A DNA stretch of 64,000 nt. Origin: Garcia nutans (lineage: Eukaryota; Streptophyta; Magnoliopsida; Malpighiales; Euphorbiaceae). Below are positions 24,301 through 35,319 of the stretch, piece by piece; within the stretch, counting starts at the first letter, position 1; every line of letters starts with the position of its first letter. The notes beneath the pieces were generated by a model. The model was not told where the DNA came from, did no database searches, and saw only the letters and a program-made list of their open reading frames with translations. A program made the position numbers and the translations under genes. The DNA lies in assembly GCA_947685225.1 (NCBI GenBank), contig CANTUV010000026.1, positions 56,443,501-56,507,500 on the forward strand, written 5' to 3'.

Positions 24301-27300
24301 TGTAGACTGCAGTCCTTCACCTCTGTCCAGATGCTGGCTGTTCGACTCTTTCTCAAACTAACAGAAAAAACAAGAGAAGATAAATAAGTAGAGATAGTGA
24401 ATGATATGTAGATTTATGAATCAAGAACATCTTCTTCCAATCAGTCCAACAGAGATTTAAAAATCATTCAAAAGTATTAATGTTGGAAACCCAAATACAC
24501 CAAAGGAAAGTTGCACCATTCCAATCAACCATATCGGATTTCAGTGATTTATTTCCACTTTAAAGTTAATATTCCCATTTTGACAGGATAAACTCTGCCT
24601 TGGCTGTTTATCAATTCCTTGCAGTATCCATGCACTTCTGTCACAAAGCCAGTGGAACTAAAAGAATGCACAAATCAACGTTTTTGCTAAGCAATGTGGG
24701 AGAGTTGTTGGAATTCAAGAGTCCTGGGGCACCTTTCCTTGGTAACTTTGTTAGAGGACTTCTTTCAGGAGCTTAAGAAGAAAGCAATCAGTTGCAGAAG
24801 ACAGATGATAAGATCTTACCAATTCACCACACTGGTACAAAGGCCAGGCAATCCAATGGTGTGCTAGTGTGAGCTAGAGTTGCTGATTGTCCATCTTAAC
24901 TACTTCCTAACCTTTTGTTGACTGGATCACCCACCCTTTTTTCAATGAAAAAATAGGTTTGGTTTGATAATCATTATGAAAAAATAGTAATGCAACTGCA
25001 TGCCAAATGCAGAGTTCAAGGTAAAAAAAAAAGTCAATGAGAGAGAAATGTTGACTTCAATCTCCAAAGTTATACTATACTCTAGTTTTATTAATAAATT
25101 CAACATTCAAGCCCTGCTATGCAACTTTTTTTCTCCCATTTTCCATGTCTACTCCAATATTTTTCTACATAAACCTCTTCATACATTTTGCCTGTTTACT
25201 AAAGCTTTATTCTACAAAAGATACAACAAAGCAAAATTGTTTGGTTATGGTAACTCATGTTTCCTTTTTTTTTTTTATCTTTTTACTTTACCTCAAAACT
25301 TTGTTTTTTGCCTCTTCTAATAGAATTAAAGCACTCCATTTGCATGTCTACATAACAAATGATCAAATCATGTGAAAGCACACTCAACTTTTCTGTAATT
25401 AGTCTTACAACCAGATACATGCACATTTATTTGCAATTTCATATTCTACAATAACTATTTTCATATTATAACATATTTTTTCCCATGATTTTTTAACTCT
25501 CTCTAATTGCCCAAAAATATATGCAGAATTAATCACTGTTTTTTAAGTTATCTTTATTGATAATTCTTTCAGGGTTCAAGATATATTCTAATACAGCATT
25601 GGTCATTTTGACAATGTTCAATCGAAGACTTGTGATTTCAGATATGTGGAAGCAACAGTCAGATATTATGAATTGCAGGAGGAATGCCTAAGAAAATTAT
25701 GACTCTTAAAACTCATTTTAAGTCAAACAAGCAAACTTCACGTGGCAATTCAATCTTTGGCCATATGTGGCTTGTCCTTGGAATTACAAAACAATGAGTA
25801 TTTGCCTCGGTAACAAATCCAACAAAGAGGAGAAACAAGAAATTCATTGTTAAACTTGAACTTATACTAACCGAATTTGAGGCAATTTTATGCTCAGGGG
25901 ACGAAGTTTCCTTTCTTTGCTTCTCAGCACGCTGGAAAGCTGGAGGATCTGATCCACCCTCAAATCCTATGAACTACATCAAGCAGATGTATGAATTTCA
26001 ATACTCATAGTCTTTAATGAGAAACTTAAAGGACATCCAAAGAAGTTGAAAAGGGTGAGAACTTACAAACGCATAACACTCGTTACAAAGACCATAGGCA
26101 TAAGGAGATCTCCTCGTACCCTTGTGCTGACAAAGCAACTCTTCTGACCTTGCTGCCTTTGACACTAAATCTGATTGATCTATTGAACTTTCTTCAAGTT
26201 CTTCTGCCTTTTCATTCAGTTCCTCAATCTAATTACAAGGGGAAATAAGGATTTATTTTACAGCAGATGCTATTCTAAAATGGAAATCAAAATCAGAAAG
26301 AAAAAGCAATAGAAAGGGAACAAAAAGAAGATGCAAGAAAACAGTAGAGCTCTAGAGGGCAAACTTATATCGTAAGTATTTAAGTACAGCTCTACATGGC
26401 AAACTTATATAATAAAACTTAGAAAAGTTGTATCCCTAAATCAATTGTTTAGTTTAGAAAAGTCGTATCCCTAAATCAATTGTTCAAAAAATACCACGCT
26501 ATTCTTTAAAATTGCTCCCTATGCTTTGCTTCATACTCAATATTGTTCGTTTACATCTAATCCACTTGAAGACTAAGCCCCTGCCACAATATGATAACGA
26601 TGGCTATATGGGACCACTTCACAATATGATAACCATACAAGAGGGATGCCATTAAATGTATGAATAGATGCAAGAATGTGGTGGAGTGGTACAGGATAGT
26701 TCACAACTTTCATCTGATTTTTCTTATAGACAGAAGATCAAATATTACAATCTTTAAGATCTGCCAATTGAAATGCACTGCAAAATGTTTCCATATTTTA
26801 ATCAATTCAAGATTAAAAGGAGCAGCTATGATTCAAGGAACATACCGTTAAGCTCCCAGACTCTGTAGACTCAAACTCGACCAATCTTTTTGAGAGTGTT
26901 GCTTCACAAACATGCACCAATTTCAACTGTGTAACATTTCAAGATTGTATCATTTAAAAATGGCAGTGTGTGAAAGAATTCAAATAGGCTGAATAATCCA
27001 GCAAGATATGAGACCACAATAATGCAACTAACTCATGACTCGAGAATCATATCACTTGATGATTTTCAGATCTATTGAAAAAGGCAACAGAATATGAATA
27101 AAAGTACAAAATAAAACAACCCAACTGACAAAGTTCCAAGTTTTCTCCAAATTGTTTATATGCCACTTCCACTAATAGCTACTTTAAGTGCAGTTCTGAA
27201 GAATCAAGGTGGAAAAATGTTTAAAATTAAACCAATAAGAGTTAGAAGGAATAACTACAATTCTATCAGGAGAAAGAATCAAATCATGCATTTTTTTTTC

Positions 27301-30300
27301 TTGTTTCCATTCATCTTAAGTAATGCCAATCAAGAAGAGAAATACAAGTGTGACTTACAATGTCTGTTTTAGTACAAATGAGACCATGTGAAAGTGCAGC
27401 TATATATAATGCTGCACCCCATAACCCACTGGGCCTTCTTCCTGTCTGTAACCAATTTTTAATCTCAGTCAGAAAGTGTTATACACCATAGATGATTAAA
27501 AAATGCACCTTACACCAAAACAGCATGAAGAAGTTTCATCTTTCATACAATATGAACCAGAATATGGCACCTGCATCCAATCGCGATTCATGCTAGCTAT
27601 GATATTCAGAGCAGCATCAGAAATATCCTTATTTTTTCCTCCTGTTAAACCTTCAACGAATATTGTTCATTACGTTCCCCTCATAGTACAGACTATTTGT
27701 GACACAACTTTACTAGTTCAAGTAAGAAATTACAATAAACATTAGAAATTAATTGAACTATCAAGAAAAATTAGATATAAAATTTTTGAAAAAAAGGTCT
27801 TATATTTGACATATCCTATAGCCGCAGACCTGAACATACCCACACCAGCAGAGGGGAGGGACACAGAAAAATAGGAGATTTCAGATAGAACGGAAGAGAG
27901 GCCAAGTATATCATTACTAAGTTTACTAAGGTCAAGGGTTTTTGTACAGAAGAGAGAACAAGTAGATCATTACTAAGTTTACTAAGGTCAAGGGTTTTGT
28001 CTATGTAGCGGTCCTCTATAGCATAAAGTCCAATAACCACTTATTGAGTTTTTGAAAAGAACTGCCATACTAGCAAGTTAGAACCAGTTTTTAATTGAAA
28101 AATACAGGAGATTTGATAGGGAAAGAAGACAAAAGACAAATTATTGCACTGTGAATGCAACCATATGTTCACAGTGACTTGGCGTATTTACCTATAGGAA
28201 TATTAAGAATTTAAGGATTAAAATTCACCTTGGCAATTAAAGCGGCACAAAACTGGTTTTAGGTTGCATCAGATTCTGTCTTGGAGTTTCAAAGAGTTGT
28301 CTTTAGCATATATCCAGTGTAATTTTTCCCCTTTCATTTCTTGTTTCACTAAGAGGAGAATGCATCATCCTCCACCATAATGAAATTATTCTGTTTAATT
28401 TGTTCATAACAAAACTTTTATCTAAAAGAAAACGAAAAAGGTAACCCAACATCACTGCTGCTGTACCTCAGATCCTCATAAACAATGAAATCCAACAGTG
28501 ACTGACACGAGGTAGAAAACAGGTAAAATAACCAATCAGCATTTACATAGTTAAAGATACTTACTAGCTGTATATTTATGAATGAAAATGGAAGGATCAA
28601 GAAGTCTCTGAACAATGGAATGCTCAACAAGATTCAAAACCTTGCAGAGCTGTAAAAATACAGCACCAAGCGCATAACTGCAGAGCATTGCAACAGAAGT
28701 AATATTATATCATATCTATGCAAAAGTAAGAAGGCATATAAGATGAAACAAGCTGAATTAGGTTTAAAGAGAAAAATACTTCTTACATATTGATTTTCAA
28801 GTAATTTGAAAAATCAATAAGAAGATATGGCTTTCTATTCTCCCTGAAAATGAAATTCAAGGGAAACATTGTTAGTTTGTCACATTGCAGCTTGGTTGAA
28901 ATTGACTATAATTATATCATCAGAATAAATAATCAATCAACCTAGGGGCAAATTACCTATTTGTTGTTCTATTTCATGAAGACAGGAAAACAAGAGTCTT
29001 TCTAATGCAAGAAACTATGTGCTTGTCATTTGTTATATTCAAGATGCAGTAAGAACTTTAACTGCGCAATTATCAAATTCAATACACTGCTTATGTAAAT
29101 TATATGCAATCCCTCGTGAGAGTCTAAAAAATAAACATGAACAAAAAATTGTTTAACAAAACAGCCTCAGTGTGCCAGGCAGAAGCACTGTATTCACTAG
29201 CCAAACTTAGATTGGCATTAACAATCAGAATAGAATATGGATTCCTTACCGACATGCAAGGTAAAGACAAGCAGCCTGTACTTGCTCTGTTCTACGCCCC
29301 TTTGTGAAATTTCGCTCAACTGCTATCTTCACATGAAAGATATAAAAATTTGATTATGTTGATCAAAATATAGTTATCTAACAGCAAAGCCTAAGTGTAA
29401 GAAAACATACTCGATAATACAACATAGCCTGGGTAATGATTCCAAGATTTTCACCCACGCCCAAGCCATTTTTTATATATACCATATCTTCATAAGCTGT
29501 GCCAGAAAAAGAAATTAACAGCCTGAGAATGTGAGGACTCCAATAACCATTGTGAACGCAAGCCTGATCAACTCAGAATGAAAAATAAAGAATATCCCAA
29601 GATTCTAAACAATATTCTTGTTAAAAACAGTTTGTAGAGGTGATTAAAAAAAGGACTCAAATTAAAAAAGTAGGGATATATTCTGCAATCAGATTTTTTT
29701 TTTTTTGCCAACGATTTTGAACCAAATATGCTGGAGGTACACAAGATAAAAGTCACTAAAAACCTAAAAAAGGAAAATCAAAGTTCATCTAACTAATTTA
29801 TCTTATAAAATAAAAGGCAGAAAAGAATGGTGTCACCAAGCGAGCTCCTGCATAAAACCAGTAAAGCAAATTAAACATCCAAATTCTTAAATTTATTGTA
29901 GAAATAAGTGAGGCCAAAAAGTTTTCATTTATGAATGAAAAACCAATAAGAAAATTTCATGAATGGGTTTCTCAATATGAAACAGGGAAGCTCTTTGAAC
30001 TTGGAATGACAACAAGAAAGATCTCTGATATGGAAGCAAAAGAATTTTAAGTATCTGACCTTATCTATGAGGAAAATCATTCCAATATTCATAAAACACT
30101 TCATGACAGAAGCCATAATAGAATAAAGCAAAGCATACCTCGCTCGTATAACCTTTTCCTGGAAATATTTTCACTTTCAACACTCTTTACTAACCGCCCT
30201 GCTAGTTGGCTCTACAATAGGCAGAAATGACATTATCAATCAGGGAAGGAACATAAATATGAACAAAAACAAAAGGAATAAAATAACATGTTCACTTCAA

Positions 30301-33300
30301 TGGTTGGGAAGAGAAACAATAATAATCATATTACTCATACAACATCCAGACATTCCTATATCAAATAAAAGTATTGTGTATAGTAAAGAGAATAACAAAG
30401 ACAGGCCAGATTCTAATGGTGAGTAATTTTAGGCAGCAAATTTCACTTGATGCTTCAATTATTCAGCAAGTTTTGCGGTTCATCAGCACCTTAATTGGCT
30501 AATTTATGCGATTCAATCTCCCTAGAACTTATGAAGAAGATAGCAATTCATATCAAGTATATTTTCCATTTAATATCCTCTCTGATCATTCACTCAAATG
30601 AGAGAGGAAAACAATTAGCTTTCATTCATTTCCAAAAGATCACGTTCATGTTCCCACAGTGGAAAAACAACAATACGCAAGAATTAGCTCAATGGATAAA
30701 TGAAACAATCTTGGGACTATTTCCACTGGACTGTGCCTAAAACCGCACTATTAATTAGAGAAGGCAAAAAATAGTAATAAAAAGCGAAATATTAGTAACA
30801 TCAAGAAGAGTAACATACCACCCCATTCTTTCCTTTCACAAATGTAGGCTCTTCTGAATAATTATCAAATCTCAGAATTCTACCACAATTGTCACAGGAA
30901 CTGAACACCATATGCTCAAAAAGAAAAATATTCAGCAAGGTTCCAGTTGCAGGGGAAAATCACTCTCGTAGTCAGGGGCGGAGCTGGGGGGTCGTGTGGG
31001 GGCGGACGACCCCCCTCACCGGCGGCAATGAAGACTTATATAGGGAGAGCTCCGCCACTGCTGCTGGCTGCTGTGTTGCTCCGCCCCCCGCTCCCACGAC
31101 CCTCTCATCAGCAGAGAGTCAGAGACTCGTTCACGTGAGAGGTTGAAGACAACCTCTCACGTGAATTTACTGAAATGCCCCTCGGGGCATTTCAGTATTT
31201 TTTTACACTCTACTAAGTGAAACGGCGCCGTTTCACTTAATAGAGTTAAAAAAAAAAATTTAAAGCAGCAGCTGCTGCTCGAGCGAGCGAGAGCGAGAGA
31301 GGCTGAGACAGAGAGAGGCTGAGACGAGTTGCAGAGCAGACGACCGGCGATCGAGCAGGCGAGCGAGAGAGACAGTGAACGGACGACGACGGCGACGGAG
31401 ACGACCGAGCAAGAGCAGGCAGGCGGCGGCAGCAACAGGTTTTTTAAATTTCTGTAATTTTTTTAAAATTTTATTATTTAATTTGTTTTTTTTTGTATTT
31501 ATTATAATTTAGGTTAATAAAATTGAAGATTTAGATTATATATTGAGTTTTAATTTTAAATATAGAATGTAGATTAATTAGTTGAATTAATTGATTTTAT
31601 TGTGTTTTGTGAATTTATGATAATTATTTTTAGGTTAAAAATTGGAGATTTGATAATTTTTATTTTAGGTAAATAATTGGAGATTTTTTTATTTATAAAA
31701 TAGATTATATATTGGGTTTTAAATGTAGAATATAGTTTATTAATTAGTTAAATTAATTAAATTTATTGTGATTTGTGAATTTATGATAATTTTTTTTAGG
31801 TTAAAAAATGGTGATTTGCAAATTTTTATTTTAGGTAAAGAATTGAAAATTTTTTATATATAAAATAGATTTATTAATTATGTTGTATAATTTAAATTGA
31901 TAATTTATTAATTATGCTGTATTAATTGAATTATGTTGTATTAATTTATTAATTATGTTGTATAATTTAATCAATATGGTTTTTAAATATAGAATATAAT
32001 TTATTAATTATGTTGTATTAATTGAATTTATTTTTGTTATTTGTATTTGTGATTATTAAGATTTAGGTAAAAATTGATAATTTATTTTCTATATAAATAT
32101 ATATTGTTGTTTATTTGAATTTTAATTAATTATAATAATTTAATTAAAATGATATGTGTTGTGATTATGTTGAATTAATTGCTTTTGTTAGTGTTTTATG
32201 AATTGTTATTAGGTTTTAAATATAAAATGCAATTTAATGTCTTGTTATTGTTTAAAATGCTGAATATAACTTAGGTTAAACTAATTCTAAATTGAACAGA
32301 TATGGATAAATTTGTGATCAAGACTAAAAGAATACGGAATGAATATGGTGAATCCTCTAATATCCCTATTTCGACACCGATCCCTACATTAAGTAGTCAT
32401 GCAAGTCAGGAGGTATCTAATGATGATATAAGGCGTCCGGATATTAGTTTTGATGATATTGTGGGTGACCCCGCATTGCGTAAACCTATTTATGAGTTTG
32501 ATGTTGAGATTATGGATGATATTAGAAGATAATATGTGGCTAAAGGTCCTTGCCAACCACGTGGCCATAATTTTCCCCAAACAGAATTTGGAAACATTAT
32601 GAGGAGTTTTAGAGAGTATTGGCACTCTAAATTTGAGTGGTTGGAATACAGTATTTCCAAAGATGCAGCATTTTGTTTCTGGTGTTATCTTTTTAGTTCG
32701 AATAGAGGATCAAAACGAGGAGATAATGTATTCACAGAAATTGGATTTCGCAATTGGAAAAAGGCCACGGAGAGATTTAATGAACACGTTGGTTGTTCCA
32801 ATAATCCACACAATAATGCAAGAGTACTATATGTTGGTTTCAAAAATCAAAGACAAAGTGTATCTCATATATTATCTTCCCACAGCCAAGAGCAAGAGAG
32901 GCATTATCGGACACGTTTGACAGCTGTTGTTGACTGTATACGTTTTCTTTTAGCAAATGGCTTAGCTTTTCGAGGACATGATGAGTCAGAAAAGTCTTTT
33001 TGCCGGGGTAATTTTCTTGAACTTCTCAATTGGTACAGTCAACACAATATTGATGTTGGAAATGTAGTTAATTCAAATGCTCCTGGAAATAATCAACTCA
33101 CTTCTCCACATATCCAGAAACAAATAGTGAGTGCTTGTGCTTTAGAGACAACACTAACTATTATTAAGGACGTTGGTGATGACTTTTACTCTATATTAAT
33201 TGATGAGGCTCGTGATAATTCTGTAAAAGAACAAATGGCTGTGGTATTGAGATATGTTAACAAGTTGGGACAAGTGATGGAGCGATTAGTTGGAGTGGTA

Positions 33301-35100
33301 CATGTGAGTGACACATCTGCTTTGTCTTTAAAAAGTGCACTTGAAGATTTCTTTGCAAAACATGGGTTGTCACTAAGTAGAGTTCGAGGCCAAGGTTATG
33401 ATGGGGCTTCTAATATGCGAGGTGAATTCAATGGGTTAAAAACCCTCATTTTAAATGAAAATCCCCAAGCAAGATATATTCATTGTTTCGCTCATCAACT
33501 CCAATTAGTGCTTGTAGCAGCAGCGAGGAGTAATAGATATGTGAGTAATTTTTTTGAATATGTTACAATGATTGTGAATATGGTTGGAGTTTGATGTAAA
33601 AGGAGAGATGCTCTCCGTCAAAAACAGCATGATGAAATCGTTCAACGTTTGGAAAGAGGTGATATTCAATCAGGAAGAGGATTACATCAAGAAACAAGTT
33701 TGGCTCGACCCGGTGACACGCGTTGGGGTTCTCATTATAAAACAATTGTGCGGCTTCTGTCTATGTGGTCAGCAGTGAAAGCGGTTCTTGAAAACATAAT
33801 AGGCGATGGAGTTGAACAAAGAACTCAAGGGACAACTGTGGGCTTGATTGATAAAATGGAAAGTTATGATTTTATTTTCATTACTTACTTAATGAAGACG
33901 GTTTTAGGACTGACAAATGATCTATCTCAAGTCTTACAACGAAAGGATCAATGCATGGACAATGCTGTACATTTAATTGCAACGGTCAAACAGCAATTGC
34001 AAGACTTCAGGGAAAATGGATGGGATGAATTATTACAAGATGTTAATAATTTTTGTATAGATCACGATGTCACGGTCCCTAATATGGAAGATAATGTTCC
34101 GGGTCGTCTACGTTCTAAGCGTGCTGATATTCCTATTACTTATTATCACTACTTTCGAGTGGAAATATTTTGTCAGGTAATTATTCTTTTTCGTATTATG
34201 ATACTATAAATTTCTATAATACAACTTAATTTTCTTTTATTCAATACTAGGTTGTTGATTTTATTACACAAGAAATGAAAAATCGGTTTACAGAAACAAG
34301 TTCGGAATTGCTTTTATGCATTGCTTGTCTTTCACCTATAAATTCATTCTCCAACTTCAAGCGATCTCGATTACTTCGTCTTGCTGAACTATATCCAAAT
34401 GATTTCACCAATACTGATCGAATGATACTTGAAGATCAACTTAAGACCTACATTGCTGATGTAAGAAGGAATACAGCTTTCTCTGACCTCCATGACATTG
34501 GAACTCTTGCTCAGAAAATGGTTGAGACGGGTTATGACATTATGTTTCCTTTGGTATATCTGCTTGTCAAGTTAGCTTTAGTCTTACCTGTTGCAACGGC
34601 TGCTGTTAAGAGAGCTTTTTCAACAATGAACATTATCAAGACGAATTTGCGCAATAAAATGGGAGATGATTTTCTGACCGATTGCTTGGTGTGTTATGTG
34701 GAGAAGGAAATTTTTGTAAAAATTGAAAATGAAGCTATTATGCAATGTTTTCAAAGAATGCAAACTCGTAGAATACAATTACCACTTCTTAGGTGTAGTC
34801 AATCTAGTAATGTAAATTAATTGTTGAACTATTGTAATATTAAATATTCAATTTTATACATAATTCGTCTGTAATTTTTTTCTCTTGGTAATTTTGCCCC
34901 CCCCCCCCTCAACAAGTCTCTGATTCCGCCACTGCTCGTAGTCATCAGTAAAAAAATAAAAATAAACAAATAGCAAGAATAAGTGATTAAGGCTGAATTC
35001 AGTTAAGCAAAAATCAATCCACGCATACAAGTACTTACAGGGCGCCTGCAGCATCGCGTATTCCTTGAACAACTTTTGCACAGTTGCCATATAACACCAT
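21400..35100 (-). CDS. BRF1: TFIIIB subunit BRF1-like protein (613 aa, 19 exons)
   Basis: Exons: 35100-35039, 30900-30819, 30211-30139, 29496-29411, 29326-29250, 28843-28787, 28677-28565, 27650-27571, 27445-27359, 26926-26846, 26228-26067, 25973-25872, 24357-24288, 24208-24087, 23468-23388, 22941-22804, 22676-22587, 22116-22063, 21624-21400. All junctions are GT-AG and the total is 1842 nt in frame. BRF1 joins TBP and BDP1 to place RNA polymerase III on tRNA and 5S genes. Visible are a zinc ribbon (residues 1-30) with EPTFVKGKNG after it, and two TFIIB-type cyclin repeats (ERNFTKGRRTEQVQAACLY about 105-123; DWMQTGRRPSG about 207). A second zinc-like LLCQHKG...LCNECY follows near 300, then the BRF1 homology block (VDGYLHNEEEAQYKKIIWEE about 419; SKINYDVLEKLF near 525) and an acidic Tyr/Gly tail. 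Oddity: the first zinc ligand (position 4) is Tyr. Intron 1 holds a hAT element. Family certain; a BRF1-like paralogue remains possible. Confidence 0.93.
22379..22495. repeat. 39-bp minisatellite, three units, in a BRF1 intron
   Basis: Three tandem units of 39 bp start at 22379, 22418 and 22457 and differ at a few positions (ACCAAATGTTCC, ACCAAATCTTCC, AGCAAATCTTCT). They lie between BRF1 exons 17 and 18. Because 39 is a multiple of three, both strands stay open through the array, which creates spurious frames. Confidence 0.9.
27910..28000. repeat. 35-bp direct repeat pair in a BRF1 intron
   Basis: ATCATTACTAAGTTTACTAA followed by GGTCAAGGGTTTT occurs twice, about 56 bp apart, inside the intron between exons 7 and 8. 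It is a local duplication with no evident function. Confidence 0.8.
30965..30972. repeat. hAT target-site duplication, left copy
   Basis: CTCGTAGT directly precedes the left terminal CAGGGGCGG, and the identical 8 bp follow the right terminus at 34935-34942. Eight bp is the hallmark duplication size of hAT transposition. Confidence 0.95.
31214..31239. promoter_or_regulatory. 26-bp perfect palindrome in the hAT element
   Basis: TAAGTGAAACGGC followed by its exact reverse complement. The counterpart in the second hAT copy (53617-53642) keeps both arms but has a changed centre (GACTC in place of GGCGC). Position upstream of the G/A-rich leader suggests a promoter or transposase-binding role, which is inference. 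Confidence 0.6.
32302..34820 (+). pseudogene. hAT transposase, ZMYM1/DUF4371-type, two premature stops
   Basis: A single reading frame runs from ATG 32302 to 34176, then a 74-bp GT-AG intron (34177-34250), then 34251-34820: about 815 codons broken only by TAA at 32530 and TGA at 33592. Visible parts in order are an N-terminal Ser/Thr-rich segment (IPISTPIPTLSSHAS), GPCQPRGH-FPQTEF and a TTF-type zinc-finger region ending CFWCYLF. Then come the DUF4371-like core (FLLANGLAFRGHDESEKS, DFYSILIDEARDNSVKEQM), RGQGYDGASNMRG with the downstream IHCFAHQLQL (RNase H-like catalytic fold motifs), LARPGDTRWGSHY, and the C-terminal hAT dimerisation region (LALVLPVATAAVKRAFS). Identification is secure. It encodes no full-length protein as read, though only two stop codons stand in the way. 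Confidence 0.9.
34935..34942. repeat. hAT target-site duplication, right copy
   Basis: CTCGTAGT, identical to 30965-30972, begins immediately after the right terminus CCGCCACTG. Confidence 0.95.
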
Positions 35101-35296
35101 CTCTAAAAGCAACTACCACAAGAAGCAGCAGCTAAATTTAAAAAAAAAATCAATCCAATCGATATTGTTTTAATTGCCTCGTAATGTAATTCAAATTCCA
35201 TTTCCTTTTAAGAATATTTTCCCTCGTTTTCTAGCCAACCAAACAGATAATTGCCCTCAGTTACTATGTCCGGAGGGTAAGGAAAAGAGAGCGAGA

Positions 35297-35310
35297 TTAG
35301 GGTTTAGGGT
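35297..35310 (-). promoter_or_regulatory. telo-box upstream of BRF1
   Basis: On the minus strand this region reads CCTAAACCCTAATCTCG, with the telo-box AAACCCTAA about 200 bp upstream of the BRF1 start codon. Telo-boxes are common in promoters of plant translation and ribosome-biogenesis genes, which fits a polymerase III factor. Its function here is inferred. Confidence 0.55.
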
Positions 35311-35319
35311 TCGTGTGCC

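Larger units (their letters stand above)
30973..34934 (+). mobile_element. hAT DNA transposon in BRF1 intron 1 (3962 bp)
   Basis: The termini are CAGGGGCGGAGC on the left and, reverse-complemented, CAGTGGCGGAATC on the right. A perfect 8-bp duplication (CTCGTAGT) flanks them. The element lies antisense to BRF1 and expands a 168-bp intron to 4138 bp. From left to right it holds a GC-rich sub-terminal region, a 26-bp palindrome (31214-31239), a G/A-rich presumptive leader (31260-31440), a long AT-rich stretch with several TTTTAGGTAAA-like repeats (31440-32295), the transposase region, and a C-run beside the right end. The exact flanking duplication suggests a fairly recent arrival. Confidence 0.95.

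Noticed and set aside
31157..31435. Minus-strand Ser/Leu-rich frame inside the hAT left region
   Set aside because: Antisense shadow of the G/A-rich leader of the transposon. No motif.
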